Shown here piece by piece: positions 1 to 11,300 of a stretch of 64,000 bases of DNA (positions are counted from its first letter, which is position 1; each line of letters begins with the position of its first letter). Below the pieces are notes generated by a model. The model was given only the letters and a program-made list of their open reading frames with translations, ran no database searches and was not told the DNA's origin. Where the stretch lies: NCBI GenBank assembly GCA_003586115.2, contig QVOM02000042.1:80069620-80133619 (forward strand). Reading direction: 5' to 3'. The stretch is from Salvator merianae (lineage: Eukaryota; Chordata; Lepidosauria; Squamata; Teiidae). Both the position numbers and the translations under genes were made by a program.

Positions 1-44
1 GTACTTTTACTTTACTTTACTTTACTTTACTTTACTTTACTTTC
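1..44 (-). repeat. (AAAGT)n 3' tail of the L2 LINE
   Basis: About eight pentamers (TTTAC on the plus strand) form the terminal simple repeat of the L2 copy. It may continue beyond the window edge. Confidence 0.8.
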
Positions 45-499
45 AATTTCTACCCCACCCTATACTGAGGGGTCCCAGGACGGCTTACAAAAACATACTA
101 AAAAACTATTACAGTAAAAGTACCATAAAAACATTATAAAAACATCATAAAAAAATATTTCATGGCCCCCACCACAAAACCACCCTCACCCAACAATACA
201 ACAGTCCAGCCTCAATGAGGGGGGCTTCTAAGAGGGTCAAGGACCATATGCCTGGGTAAAGAGAAAGGACTTTACCAGGCGCCGAAACCCAAATAGGGAT
301 GGTGCCTGACGAATCTCAGTAGGGAGGCTGTTCCACAACCTGGGGGCAGCCACAGAGAAAATCCTCCCCCTCCCCCCACCCCCCACACTAATGCAGGGGA
401 AGGGACCACCAGGAGAGACTCCCCCTGTGACCTCAGCGTGCAGGCAGGCACATAGGGGTGGAGGCGCTCCTTCAGGTAGGCAGGGTCCAAACCATTTAG

Positions 500-2985
500 G
501 GCTTTAAAGACCAAAGTCAACACTTTGAATTGAGCCCGGAAACGTATTGGAAGCCAGTGAAGACTTTTCAGAACCAGCAAGATGGTACGCATGGCCTGGT
601 TGACCTGACAGCAGGCGAGCTGCTGCGTTCTGCACCAGCTCCAGTTTCCAGACCATCTTCAAAGGTAGCCCCATGTAGAGCGTGTTACAGTAGTCCAAAC
701 AGGAGGTTACCAGGTCATGCAGAACTGTGGCCAGGTCCCCCGCGTCCAAATACAGATGAAGCTGCCGAACCAATCGGAGCCTCTGGTAGGCACCCCTGGC
801 CACCACTGCCACGTGTAATTCAAGAGATAGCAATGAATCCAGGAGACCCCCAGGTCTCGCACCCAGTCCCTTAGGGGAAGAACATTCCCATCCAGCACCA
901 GGTGTCCCGTGATGACCAGAACATGGGGGCTATGAACCCACAGAACATCCATTTTGTCTCGGTTCAGTTGGGGTTTATTGGTCCTCATCCAGCCTGACAC
1001 CACCCCCAGGCAGGAGTCCAGCACAGAGAATGCCTCACCTGACTCTGCTGGAATCGAGAGGTAGAGCTGGGTGTCATCTGCATATTGATGGCAACCAGCC
1101 CCAAACCCCCTAATGACCTTTCCAAGTGGCTGCATGTAGATGTTAAACAGTAGTGGGGACAACACTGCGCCCTGGGGAATCCCGCAAGGGAGTTCCCATG
1201 GCTGTGAGTGCTGGCCACCTACCACCACTCTCTGACACCTCCCCCGGAGAAAAGACTCAAGCCACTGCAGGACAGTGCCCCGAAGGCCCAGCCCCCAAAG
1301 TCAGTCCAGGAGGATACCATGGTCAATGGTATCAAATGCAGCTGACAGGTCCAGGAGAACCAACAAGGAGGCATAACCTCTGTCCCTCTCTCGAAGTAGA
1401 TCATCCATCAGGGCGACCAAGGCAGTCTCTGTGCTGTAGCCCCACTTGAAACTAGATTGAAACAGGTCTAGATAATCAGTATCCTCCAGGAATGTCTGCA
1501 GTTGCCTCCTCATCACCGTCTCCAAGATCTTGCCCAGGAAAGGGACGCTAGCTACTGGGAAATAATTGTCCTTCACCGTGGGGTCGAGGGAAGACTTCTT
1601 AAGGAGGGGGCGGACCACCGCCTCTTTAAGGGACAATGGTACTACGCCCTCCCCAAGTGACGTGTTGACAATGCTCAAGACCCACTCAGCCATCCCTTCC
1701 CAGCTAGATTTAATTAACCAAGACAGGCAAGGGTCTAGGAGGCAGGTGGTAGCCCGCATTCCTGCAAGCAGTCTGTCCGCATCCTCAGACCACAACAACT
1801 CAAACTGATCCATCAAAAACTGACAAACTGGAGCCCTGGACACCTCCACAGGATACTGTTCAAGTGTGATATCCAATCGTGAGTGAAATCTGAGCGACTT
1901 TGTCCCTACAGTGCCTCATAAAAATGTTGCAGCAGATATCTGGGGTCAGTTCAGCCTCCGCCCCCCCTATCAGAGGACACCAGGCTGTTCAGTACCTGGA
2001 AAAGCTCTGCAGGACTTGCAGAAGCGATGGAGGCAGAGAAGTAAGCCTTCTTCGCCGCCTTCACCGCCACGTGGTAGGCTCAATAATGAGCTCTAGCCCG
2101 TGTCTGGACAGATCTGCTCCACGATTTTAACCACCAACGCTCCAGTTTCATCACTGGAATTTCATCACCCCTCCTGTTTCATCACTCTTAGGTCCCCATT
2201 AAACCATGGAACCCCTAGAGCTCTACCAGCTGGGCAAGGATGCTCGGGAGGGCCCGCAGGATCTCCCTGTTCCACAGAGAGACCAGGGCTTTGACAGGAG
2301 CACTGGCCATGCCATCCGGAAAATCCCCTAGAGCATTCAGGAATCCTTCAGATTCCATCTTGCTCCGTGGGCGGGCCATTACAATCTGGCCCACACCCCT
2401 ACGGTGGACAAGAGTGTCTGAAAGCCCAAACTTCACCAGGTGGTGATCTGTCCATGACACGGGGCAAATCTCCAAACCTCCAGTTAACGGAGCATTCCCC
2501 CTTCCCCCAGTAGAAAACACGAGGTCCAGAGTATGTCCTGCTATGTGTATTGGGCCAGAGACAAACTGAAAGCCCCATGGTTGTCATGGATCCCGTGAGG
2601 TCCTGGCTAGTTTATCAGAGGCGTCCTTGAGGTGGAGGTTGAAATCCCCCAAGACCACTGTCTGGGGACATTCCAACACCAGTCCCGAGACCAACTCCAC
2701 CAGCCCAGGCAGGGAGGAGGCTGGGCAGTGGGGTGCACAGTACACCAGCAACACTCCCAACTTTTCTCTCTCACCCAAGACCAAGGACAGACACTCGACT
2801 CCGGGCACTGGGTCAAAGGAGTGCCTGGTGAGCGAGACGGTACCCTTAGGGACCACAGCCACCCCGCCTCACCGGCCTTGACTGGTGCTGTACCTGATAA
2901 CCTGAGGGGCACAACTGGGTGAGCTCAGGCCCGCCCAGCTCCCCCACCCAGGTCTCTGTTATACATGCCAGGTCAGCCCCCTCAT
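500..2985 (-). pseudogene. L2 ORF2 remnant (endonuclease plus reverse transcriptase)
   Basis: ORF2 of an L2-type LINE would nick target DNA and copy its RNA by target-primed reverse transcription. In minus-strand order, the APE-type endonuclease is seen at about 2960-2215 (ITETW, VVLGDFNLH, SWTDHHLVKF) and the reverse transcriptase at about 1876-707 (LLDLSAAFDTIDHG, IPQGAVLSPLLFN, then the catalytic YADDTQLYL). The C-terminal part continues to about 500. The reading frame is broken: the endonuclease is split over at least two frames, and the RT fingers and palm lie in different open stretches (1301-1876 and 707-1228). No functional protein can come from it. Catalytic residues of both domains are still recognisable, so the copy is moderately old. 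Confidence 0.85.
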
Positions 2986-2990
2986 ACTAT

Positions 2991-3450
2991 CTTTTATAGC
3001 TGGTGGATAGTGACTTTATCAATGCTCAAAGTGCCAAGATGTTTCCCTAGTTCTTGGGGAAACACCACTGACGGTACCAGCTGGCACACCTGTTGCTTTC
3101 CATTATCATAAGCACGCAATTTCAGTTTGCAGGTCTTTGTATCTGGTGACTTTTTCCAACTGATTTTACTCAGTTGATTAATAATTCATATATGGCTTTT
3201 TTCAACCACAGTTTTGTGAGGGGTATTATGTTGATATGTCAGTGATACAAGACACATATTTCACAGAAATGTTTTTAGTTAGCCAAAACTACTATTTATT
3301 ACACAGTAAAAAAGGGGAAAGGAAATAAAATAAAATAAATTAGCGTGCACAGGTTCAGATGATATATTTCAGTGTTTAGACACCATCTTTGGTGCTGATT
3401 AGTTTGTAATCACAAATCCTACAATTCTTTGGACTGTTCATTTTCTTTTA
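2991..3450. other. Intergenic/intronic sequence, no feature
   Basis: AT-rich sequence between two LINE insertions. I see no coding or repeat signature. Confidence 0.5.
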
Positions 3451-3467
3451 CAGTACTTTTTCAATCT
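3451..3467. repeat. Left target-site duplication of mini-L1
   Basis: CAGTACTTTTTCAATCT occurs here and again at 4550-4566, flanking the L1 insertion exactly. Confidence 0.9.
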
Positions 3468-4549
3468 CTCTCTTTTTTTTTTTTTTTTTGCTTTTATTAT
3501 ATATAAGGAACAAATAAACATTAAACAAAGATGTCTTTGTACATTATTACACAATCGAATGAAGTACAACAATGGCATACATGTAGAAGTAACCATTCCC
3601 TGATATTATTTTTTTTCTTTGAAAATAAGCTTACTGTTACAAACTGAAAAGTGTCTTATGTTGACCAGTAAAAACAGGAGTCCGAGGAGAGCCAATCCTT
3701 TAACAGCAAAGGGTGGGAACAAAAAGTTCTGGAACAAGTTCTCGAGAAAAGAAAGCCATTGAATTGTGCAATTGGCACTTGGCCTTTCCTTTCTTTCAGT
3801 TGAGTGGCAATATATTTTGAAGTGGCAGAATATTGAGCAAATCAAAGTTTTTCCAGTTCTTGGAAATTATGCATTTGGCAGAGGTGAAAGCAAATTTCAA
3901 AAAATGTTTGTGCTTCAGAGGAGCATTTGTGCCTGAGAACAGGTTTAACAAACTCATTTCCGGAGTTAGTTAAATTTTGATCTTTACAGAGTCGTTGAGT
4001 TCCAAGTTAATTTGGTTCCAGAATCGGCTAACTTTGGGACAAGTCCACCACTGATGGATAAATGTGCCCTTTTCAGAATGACAGTGCCAACACAACATCT
4101 GCCTGGATTTTATAATATGGGCTAGTTTGAATGGCGTCATGTACCATCCGTATAATATCTTGATGTGGGTTTCCTTAATATTGGCACTGGTAGAGAAAGA
4201 TTTTGAAGTCAATAACTTTTGCCATTCTTCGTTTGAAGAGTCAACTCAGCTGCTCCCCTTTGAGGATTTTGATTTGTTAGCTCTGGCGCGGCAGCCATTT
4301 TATTAGGCCTTGGGCCTTTTTGTAAAGCCAGGACTCGAACTTGCTTGTTTTGCCCTATTTTTAATGTTATTCCCACTCTTGGGGGCTTCCTAGCAGGTAA
4401 GAAGGGGTACCTTATATTAAGCTAATTTTCTTACTGTTTTTAGCGTGGAGGAGCAGTGATTGTATGGTCTGGCGAGGCCAAATTTTGGCAGCGTGGTCAG
4501 GAGCTTCACTCAAATACTGCTGCCATTACGGCTGCACATGCCCTGTCCC
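3468..4549 (-). mobile_element. Internally deleted L1 with both ends present
   Basis: L1 copy on the minus strand, about 1.08 kb, flanked by a perfect 17-bp target duplication. The 3' end is on the left, with a poly(A) tail (T-run at about 3472-3489), a 3' UTR, then the last ~90 codons of ORF2. At about 4250 the ORF2 remnant joins an unrelated leader of about 300 bp. That leader contains an ATG (minus-strand MAAAPELTNQ, near 4297) and looks like an L1 5' UTR plus the start of ORF1. Most of ORF1 and ORF2 is missing. Because the target duplication encloses the whole unit, the deleted form was inserted as such. Confidence 0.85.
3970..4245 (-). pseudogene. L1 ORF2 C-terminal fragment
   Basis: This is the C-terminal end of an L1 ORF2, with SNEEWQKLLTSKSF, ILYGWYMTPFKLA and the cysteine-rich knuckle CWHCHSEKGTFIHQWWTCP. 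The knuckle is the C-x2-C...H...C region that ends L1 ORF2 proteins. Endonuclease and reverse transcriptase are absent because of the internal deletion. The stretch is open, but it has no start of its own. Confidence 0.85.
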
Positions 4550-4566
4550 CAGTACTTTTTCAATCT
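4550..4566. repeat. Right target-site duplication of mini-L1
   Basis: Identical in 17 of 17 bases to 3451-3467. The first C could instead be the 5' base of the element, which would give a 16-bp duplication. Confidence 0.9.
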
Positions 4567-5495
4567 TGTGATTCCCCTAGTTTCTGCTTGGTGGTACTTC
4601 TTACTGATGTTTCTATTATTATTGTTGTTGCTGTTAATGCACTAAGACTCATGAAATTTGAAATCCAGAAAATCTTGAAGGTACTAGTTTGGTGAAGCTT
4701 GATTTTGGAATTCACCAAGGCCACTGTGAGTGCTGGAGAGGGAAAGGAATGTTCTTAAATCATATGTTATAAAATACCACTTTATTTGCACAATAAAACA
4801 GAATAGCAATTTTTTAGCAGATGTTTCTACATCATATACCATTGGTTCTGCTGGGTAACAATTGGGATATGTGATAGCTTTGACAATGACATATATGTCA
4901 CAATGCTTGCTAATTTATTGATATTCTGTTTTATAGTGTGAACATATTGGTCTTTTATAACATTTGATTTGAGAACATAGTGATGTGCATCTCTTCACTG
5001 CAGTATCACACAATCTAGGAGAATAATTGTAGCACCATGATGATATTTTTAACTCATTGCTGCTAAGCAAAATTATGTACATTTGTAATTAAAAATGAAT
5101 GCTTTTTGCATTCTGGATGCTAGATTGTGCTGCTTGTAAACATTAGCTTTACTCCCCCAACCTTGTTTTTTTTTATTTTTTTTTATTTTTAATAAAAGAC
5201 AGTTGAATTTGGGTTTGCCCAGACTGTTTTGACAAACTATGGATTAATTACTGTAAACGTTATTCTGCTTCGAACAAGTTGACCTATTGCACCCAAGGTT
5301 GCTTTACGTGAGGCCTTTGCCGACAGTAGGGTTTGAAAATTTCAGCTTTGATAGATACAAAATACATAATCAGAGGGAGTTTAAGAATGAACAATGAAAA
5401 TGTAGTAAACTGATCTGTGAACATCAGCTATGGATGGTTAGAAACTAAGATGTGTGTCCATTTTACTTAAGAATAGGGGAACTTCATTGAGAACT
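4567..5495. other. AT-rich intronic sequence
   Basis: No gene is visible. It contains a T-rich tract with AATAAA at about 5165-5200 that could be an old retroelement tail, but nothing more can be supported. Confidence 0.45.
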
Positions 5496-5499
5496 TTTT

Positions 5500-5775
5500 T
5501 GTATTCTGCCTCTCCTCCTGAGAAGTCAGAGCAACATAGGTGGAGATAAGTTTTTTTCTCCTTTTCTCTTCATGACAGCTCCATGAAGATAGCTTAAGTT
5601 TAAAGATTGTGTTTTTCTTGTGATTGTTATAATAACTTGGAAAGGCAGGACTAGCACAGTATTATCCTTCTCAATTAGAAGAGGTGAGGGGTGAAGTGAC
5701 TTGGAGAATTGGTTTGCTAGTACCTCTTACTAAAACCCTGGCAGAGGCAAAACTGGGACTTCTAGACTAGTAATG
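5500..5775 (-). mobile_element. MIR/CORE-like SINE remnant
   Basis: The left end (TTCTGCCTCTCCTCCTGAGA...) resembles the reverse complement of an L2-type 3' end. The stretch then continues through CTTCATGACAGCTCCATGAAG, GGTGAAGTGACTTGG and TGGCAGAGGCAAAACTGGGACTT. This order resembles the widespread reptile MIR-like SINEs read in reverse. It is diverged and the ends are approximate. Confidence 0.4.
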
Positions 5776-8095
5776 CAATCTTAGGCTCCATTCCAAGTGG
5801 GGCTGGATAGGGCTGGATGGAGCAAACTTGTTGTTATGGAGGTGGGAAAGCTGACAGCAAGCATGTGGAGCTCTGAGTCCATGGCTTCTGGATTGTCTAT
5901 ACTGAGCAGAATATCATTGATGTAGACACATACCCTGACCAGACAGGTCAGGAACTGGACATTGCACTGGATATTCTGGACAAAGAATTGGCATGGGAGC
6001 AAGAGTGATCCAAACATTTTCCCCATACCACACACTCTGAAGAGGGTACTTCATCCACTTGAAGGAAAGGTTATGCCTTTTGGAGAATGGGGTAGAAGAT
6101 GTCTGCTTCTGACAGGGAGCCTTGTGGATGTCCTTCTCCCTAGCTGACCCCATGTCAACCATCTGACATTGTTCGGATGCAGCTCTAGTTACAATGCTGC
6201 TCCAGGAGTGTGTAATTTACACAAGACAGTTCTGTTGAACACTGATGAAGCAGTTGGGCCATAAAGACAAACTGTGCAGTGTCTTACACATCTGGTGGCC
6301 TAGAACTCAAGTTCTACACTCTCTTCCACCTTCATTCATATTTAAGTTTAGGGTTGGCTAAGAGTTACGGTTGCCTTCACATTATTGTTTTTTGTTTTTG
6401 TTTTTAAAAATCATTACAAAATCAAACTGAGTTTATATGCCGTATAATCTGTGTATACTTCTATTTGATAAAGTGGAGACAAAATATGTCAACTTTCTAG
6501 AGCATGGAAAAAACCTGGGGTTAAGAGTCTTGCATCTGCTGCAGTTGTGCCTGTAAGCCCAAACTGCAGTGCTGACCAAGGTTATCTGCCTTTAGTTCTT
6601 CCTTTTCAGAATGCTATTGCCTCTCTAACTTCCAGGTTTTCATTACTTGTTCATTACTGCTGACGTGTAATCTCTGTAGAGCTGCTCTTGAAAGTTATTT
6701 GGATATGGCAGTACATGTATGAAATCCTGGATTTTAATTGATGTGGCTCCCACAAGCCCCCCCCCCCGAAATTCCATTCTATAAAAAAAAATTGTCCTGA
6801 TATTCTTGACCTGTGTCATTTCTCATCTGAGGATCCAGAGTTCTTCAGACTGATGTAGAAAAAGTAGCTAGGGTAGGAAACACTTAGTGGAAGACGGAAC
6901 TAAACAAGATTTCTTGTGCTACCCTTCTTGGATTGCAAATTTCATTCTTCTTGGAAGCCATTTTTGAACAGAAAAATAGTTATTGAGCTAACATAGTCCA
7001 TGGATGTATTGTAATATGCACTTGAGCACTAACCATGTTAAATAAGATTTGATCTTCTCACTGCTGCAAGCAAGAAGCATGTGACTTATCCTTTTGCAGC
7101 AAAGCTACTAAGAGAGAAAAAATCTCGGTGGGAATTGGCAATGCCAAGCATTGTAGTGTTTTATTTTGTGAATATGGAAATATGCAGGAAAAGTGATATT
7201 TGTTCTAAAGCAGACACAATAAGTGACTGAGGTTGTTTTTGTTAAAAGGGGTTCTAAGTTTTTAGGCCAGTTAGATTAGCTATTAATTGTATCTTGCATA
7301 GTGACTGGCAAAAAAAAATTAGCCAAAAATTACTTAATTTTTGCAGGAAAAAGAAAAGTTAGTGGAAACATTAGTTTGAGCTATTTCAAGGTGAAATTGA
7401 GTTCATATGGAATTCTCCGTGAAAACAGAAATAGCATCTTAAGATTCTTCCTGTGTTATCTGTAGTGCAGTCCATCTTTATGCAGTGAGCCTTTGTAGGA
7501 TGCTGTGATTTGGTTCCCACAAATTACTGTGTGGAAGAAAAATGTGCTAGGGAAGTAATTACTAGAAACCAGGGGAGCCATGGTGGCCCAATCTACCAGT
7601 GTAACACAGTAGGGCCACAGAGGGAGGGGAGTGAACCAGCATAAATCAGTGGCATTGGAGAGGAATAAGACCATCACTCTGGATGATGCTGAGGTCTACC
7701 AGTTTAAGTCATGACTTATATATCAAATCATTTACTCAGAGTACCACTATTACATTAAACAAGCAAAGTCAGGTTTTGCCAACAACGTGCTGTTAAAAGC
7801 AAAAACGTGCTGTTAAAAACTGTTACATAAGGGAAGTCATATGTTATCAACTGTGTGAAAAAAAGCAAGACTTTGTTAACAAAACGTTGTTATGCAGGGG
7901 ATGACTGTATTCAGAAATTTGTTTGCAGGTGTTGGTTGGTGAAGAATTCAACATAGGCTCTACAGCAGAGATGGTAGAGTGGATTCTGTATCTTTTAGCA
8001 GTCCTGTGACAGAGGGTGGAGTGTGCCCCCTATCCTCTACTAATCCCCAAGAGAGATGGCAATTTACTAGCCTTCTAGTAACCTGTATTGTTATG
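5776..8095. other. Intronic sequence without recognised genes
   Basis: About 2.3 kb of AT-rich sequence with short homopolymer runs (C8 near 6767, A8 near 6784) and a local near-duplication (CAACAACGTGCTGTTAAAA and AAAACGTGCTGTTAAAA, about 7779-7820). I see no coding or mobile-element signature. Confidence 0.45.
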
Positions 8096-8100
8096 GTAAC
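8096..8100. repeat. Left 5-bp target-site duplication of the Gypsy provirus
   Basis: GTAAC abuts the 5' LTR and is repeated at 12853-12857 directly after the 3' LTR. Five base pairs is the usual Ty3/Gypsy duplication length. Confidence 0.9.
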
Positions 8101-8351
8101 TGTTGTGTATGTAAATTCAATATTTGAATGGAAGCCGCGGATTGGCCGCAATACCAAGAGCGGGGGGGGGGAACAAACGGCTGTCAAAGCCACACCTCCA
8201 GCACTAGGAAAATGTATAAATAGAGGCTACCGCGCGCGCCTTAGTCGGTTGGGAGTTAGCAGTTGATAGCTTTAGTGTGGACGTTACAACCTCATCTAAA
8301 TAAATCAGATCTTGGTTACAACACGCCTGATTCTTTATTGAGAACTTAACA
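8101..8351 (+). repeat. 5' LTR of the Gypsy element
   Basis: Begins TGTTGTGTATG and ends AACTTAACA (TG...CA). It holds an inverted CCAAT motif (ATTGGCC), a G10 run, a TATA box and an AATAAA signal, in the order expected for U3-R-U5. Confidence 0.95.
8215..8222 (+). promoter_or_regulatory. LTR TATA box
   Basis: TATAAATA in the 5' LTR, about 80 bp upstream of the AATAAA at 8299-8304. The same arrangement is present in the 3' LTR. It would start the genomic RNA of the element. Confidence 0.65.
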
Positions 8352-8352
8352 C

Positions 8353-8362
8353 TGGCGACGAG
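8353..8362 (+). other. Primer-binding site, tRNA-Ser-like
   Basis: TGGCGACGAG lies one base after the 5' LTR. TGG pairs with the CCA tail. The next bases match the 3' end of vertebrate tRNA-Ser(GCT) as I remember it. The match beyond ten bases is imperfect. Confidence 0.6.
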
Positions 8363-8390
8363 AGACTCGAACCTCACGAGCAATTCAGCC

Positions 8391-11300
8391 ATGGAAGCTT
8401 CCTTTGTCGCGAAGGCTCCGGAGTACTTCGATTCAGAAAAGACTAGCTGGTAGACCTATATGGCCAAATTTGACGTCTTTTTAGAAGCCTCCGGTCTACA
8501 AAACGCTGAGGACAACAGGAAGAGAGCAATCTTCCTCAACCATTGCAGGTCCCATATATATGACCTCGCTCAAACTCTTACGGACTCAGACCCGGTGAAT
8601 TCCGTCTCCTGGACGACGCTCACAACAAAGCTGACGGCACATTTCAAGCCGACCAAACCATCCAGGGTTTTCCGGCACCAATTCTCCCGGATGTTTCAGA
8701 ACGAGGGAGAATCCATCAACCAATTTGCCACTCGTCTGTGGAGTGTCTTATCTAAGTGCAAATTTGATAATCCAGAGCCCAGGATGATAGACGGCTTGAT
8801 TTTCGGAATGCGAAATCTGGCACTCCGCAACAAACTCCTCACCGAGGAGGAAACCACCCTACAAGAAGTATTAAAAGCAGCATAAGCCGTTGAAGTCTCC
8901 GAAGCTGCTGCTGAGGAACTCAAGAGACATTCCAACATAAACCAGGTGCTGAAGCTGGAAAACCTTGCGCCTGCGAACACCACCGAGAAGCAAGACCCGA
9001 ACCCAGCCTTCGAGGAAGACGACTGCCTGCAGATCAGGACATCCCAACCAAGGTACCAAAGAAGCCCCCACGCCGTACCGAGATGCGACGGATGCAGAGG
9101 GAACCACCCCAGATCGAAGTGCCCGTTCCGCGATGCAGTCTGCCGCCGCTGTGAAAAGCGAGGTCACATCGCCGAGGCTTGCCGCGCCGTTCTGCCTGAT
9201 GATTGTCAACCGCCCTCAAGAGGCCATCGCCCCTTCACCAACACCTGGCAGCCGAAGGACAACAAGTTCTCTCAACCCTACTCCAGAGGTTACCCGAGGA
9301 ACTCCGAGAATTACAACCAGGATGCCAACCGAGGTAACTGTTACCCTGCAGTACGTTGCACCGTCCCCGCCGACCCGAACAAACTGTCCGTGTCCCTGCT
9401 TTTAAACAACCAGCCATGCACAATGGAGCTGGACACGGGCTCAAGATTTAGCATTATGCCCTGGCATAAGCTTAAGTTATATATGCCTTCTATCCAAAAG
9501 GAACAATTAGAACCAATTACGTCTTCTATCCGAGACTTTCAGGGGAACGGGATTCCTGTAGTGGGGCGGGCAAGGGTACTGATTACTTTTAAAAATATTT
9601 CAAGGCAACTACCCCTGGTTGTAGTAGAAGGGGCTAAGCACACTCTGCTAGGCATGGAGTGGTTGGAACCATTGGGCATAGGGGTTACCGGTTTACACAA
9701 AATCACCACCAGTGAAAGTGCCGATTTTGTCAAGGAATTTCCGGACGTTTTTGCCGACAGTTTGGGTACTTATAGGGGGCCGCCTATCTCTTTTACAATA
9801 GACCCTAAGATACCCCCACTTCGGTTAAAACCCCGCAGAGTCCCATTACCTCTCCTTCCCAAACTTGACTTACAATTAGACAAGCTGATAGCTCAGGGAA
9901 TCTTAGTCCCCGTTGACTATGCCCCCTGGGAGACGCCAATAGTCACCCCACTCAAACCAGACGGGTCAGTTAGGGTCTGCGCTGATTATAAATCGACCCT
10001 GAATAGGGCACTCCAACATAACGCCTACCCCATACCGGTGGTCCAGCACTTACTCCACTCCTTGGGAGAAGGCAAATTATTTGCCAAACTTGATTTAGCC
10101 CAAGCATACCAGCAACTGCCCGTCGATGAAGCCACTGCCTTAACCCAGACCATTGTCACCCACCGGGGAGCATTTAAATGCACCAGGCTCCAATTTGGAA
10201 TCAGCGTTGCCCCCGGCATTTTCCAAAGCTTAATGGAGAGGCTTTTAAACGGCCTTAAAGGGGTCGTCGCTTATTTTGACGATGTCCTTATTTCGGGAGA
10301 GAATCGCACCCAGCTCAACCAGAGGATCAGGGAAGCCCTCAGCAGATTCCAAGCCAAAGGACTTAGACTTAGGGCAGATAAGTGCTCATGGGGAGTCCCT
10401 AGCATCCAATTTCTCGGCTTCAAAATAGACAGGGAAGGAATTCACCCCACAGAAGAAAAGATTAAGGCAATCAAGGACGCCCCGGAACCTAGAAACAAAA
10501 CTGAACTACAAGCCTTTTTAGGACTCTTAAATTTTTACTCTGTTTTTTTAAAACAGAAAGCCACAGCAGCAGAACCTCTCCATAGATTGCTACAGAAGGG
10601 ATCCAGCTGGACCTGGGGTGAACCAGAACGCCTAGCATTCCAACAAATAAAAAACCTCTTATCATCCAATAGCATGGTAGTTCAGTATAATGCCACCTTG
10701 CCCCTAAGACTCACTTGCGATGCACCCCCCTATGGCGTGGGTGCAGTCCTCGCCCACATATTTCCCAATGGCACAGAGGCCCCCATAGCATTTTTCTCTA
10801 GAATATTATCTGCTGCAGAAAGAAATTATAGTCAGATAGATAAGGAAGCCCTGGCAGCTGTTGCTGGCGTTAAAAAATTCCATGACTATATTTATGGGTG
10901 GCCTTTTGAGATAATAACTGATCATAAACCCCTCCTGGGCCTCTTGGCAGGAAACAAACCTACACCCCCTTTTATGTCCCCTAGATTGACTAGGTGGGCT
11001 ATATTCCTCTCAGGGTATAACTACTCCTTAAAACACCGGGGGGGGGGGAAGGAGATTAATCACGCAGACGGTTTGAGCCGCTGCCCAGTAGCTAAACTAC
11101 TAGAAGACCCAGCACCTGCAGCTGAGGTGTTATTAATAGAAATGGATGACTGCCCATTAGTCACTGCTGAGGAAGTAGCCACTGAAACCAGAAAAGACCC
11201 CACGCTTCATTCTGTAACGGAATACATCCTCAAGGGATGGGCAGAAGAGCCTCCAACAGACGAACTTAAACATTATAAAAGTAAACAATTAGAGCTGTCG

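Larger units (their letters stand above)
1..2990 (-). mobile_element. 5'-truncated L2-clade LINE
   Basis: Non-LTR retrotransposon read on the minus strand. Its 3' end is at the window's left edge, where the minus strand reads through a short L2-like 3' end (GTAAGCCG... then GGTGGGGTAGAAATTGAAAG) into an (AAAGT)n tail. Coding remnants of endonuclease and reverse transcriptase run from about 2985 down to about 500. The copy stops inside the endonuclease N-terminal part (ACITETW region near 2960), so it is 5'-truncated, as most genomic LINEs are. The clade call rests on the RT text (LVLLDLSAAFDTIDHGILLD, YADDTQLYL) and on the 3' end. No target-site duplication could be checked because the left flank is outside the window. 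Confidence 0.88.

Noticed and set aside
7738..7900. Short direct repeat (ACGTGCTGTTAAAA) as a possible CRISPR-like or regulatory array
   Set aside because: Only two copies, with irregular spacing. CRISPR is not expected in a vertebrate genome.
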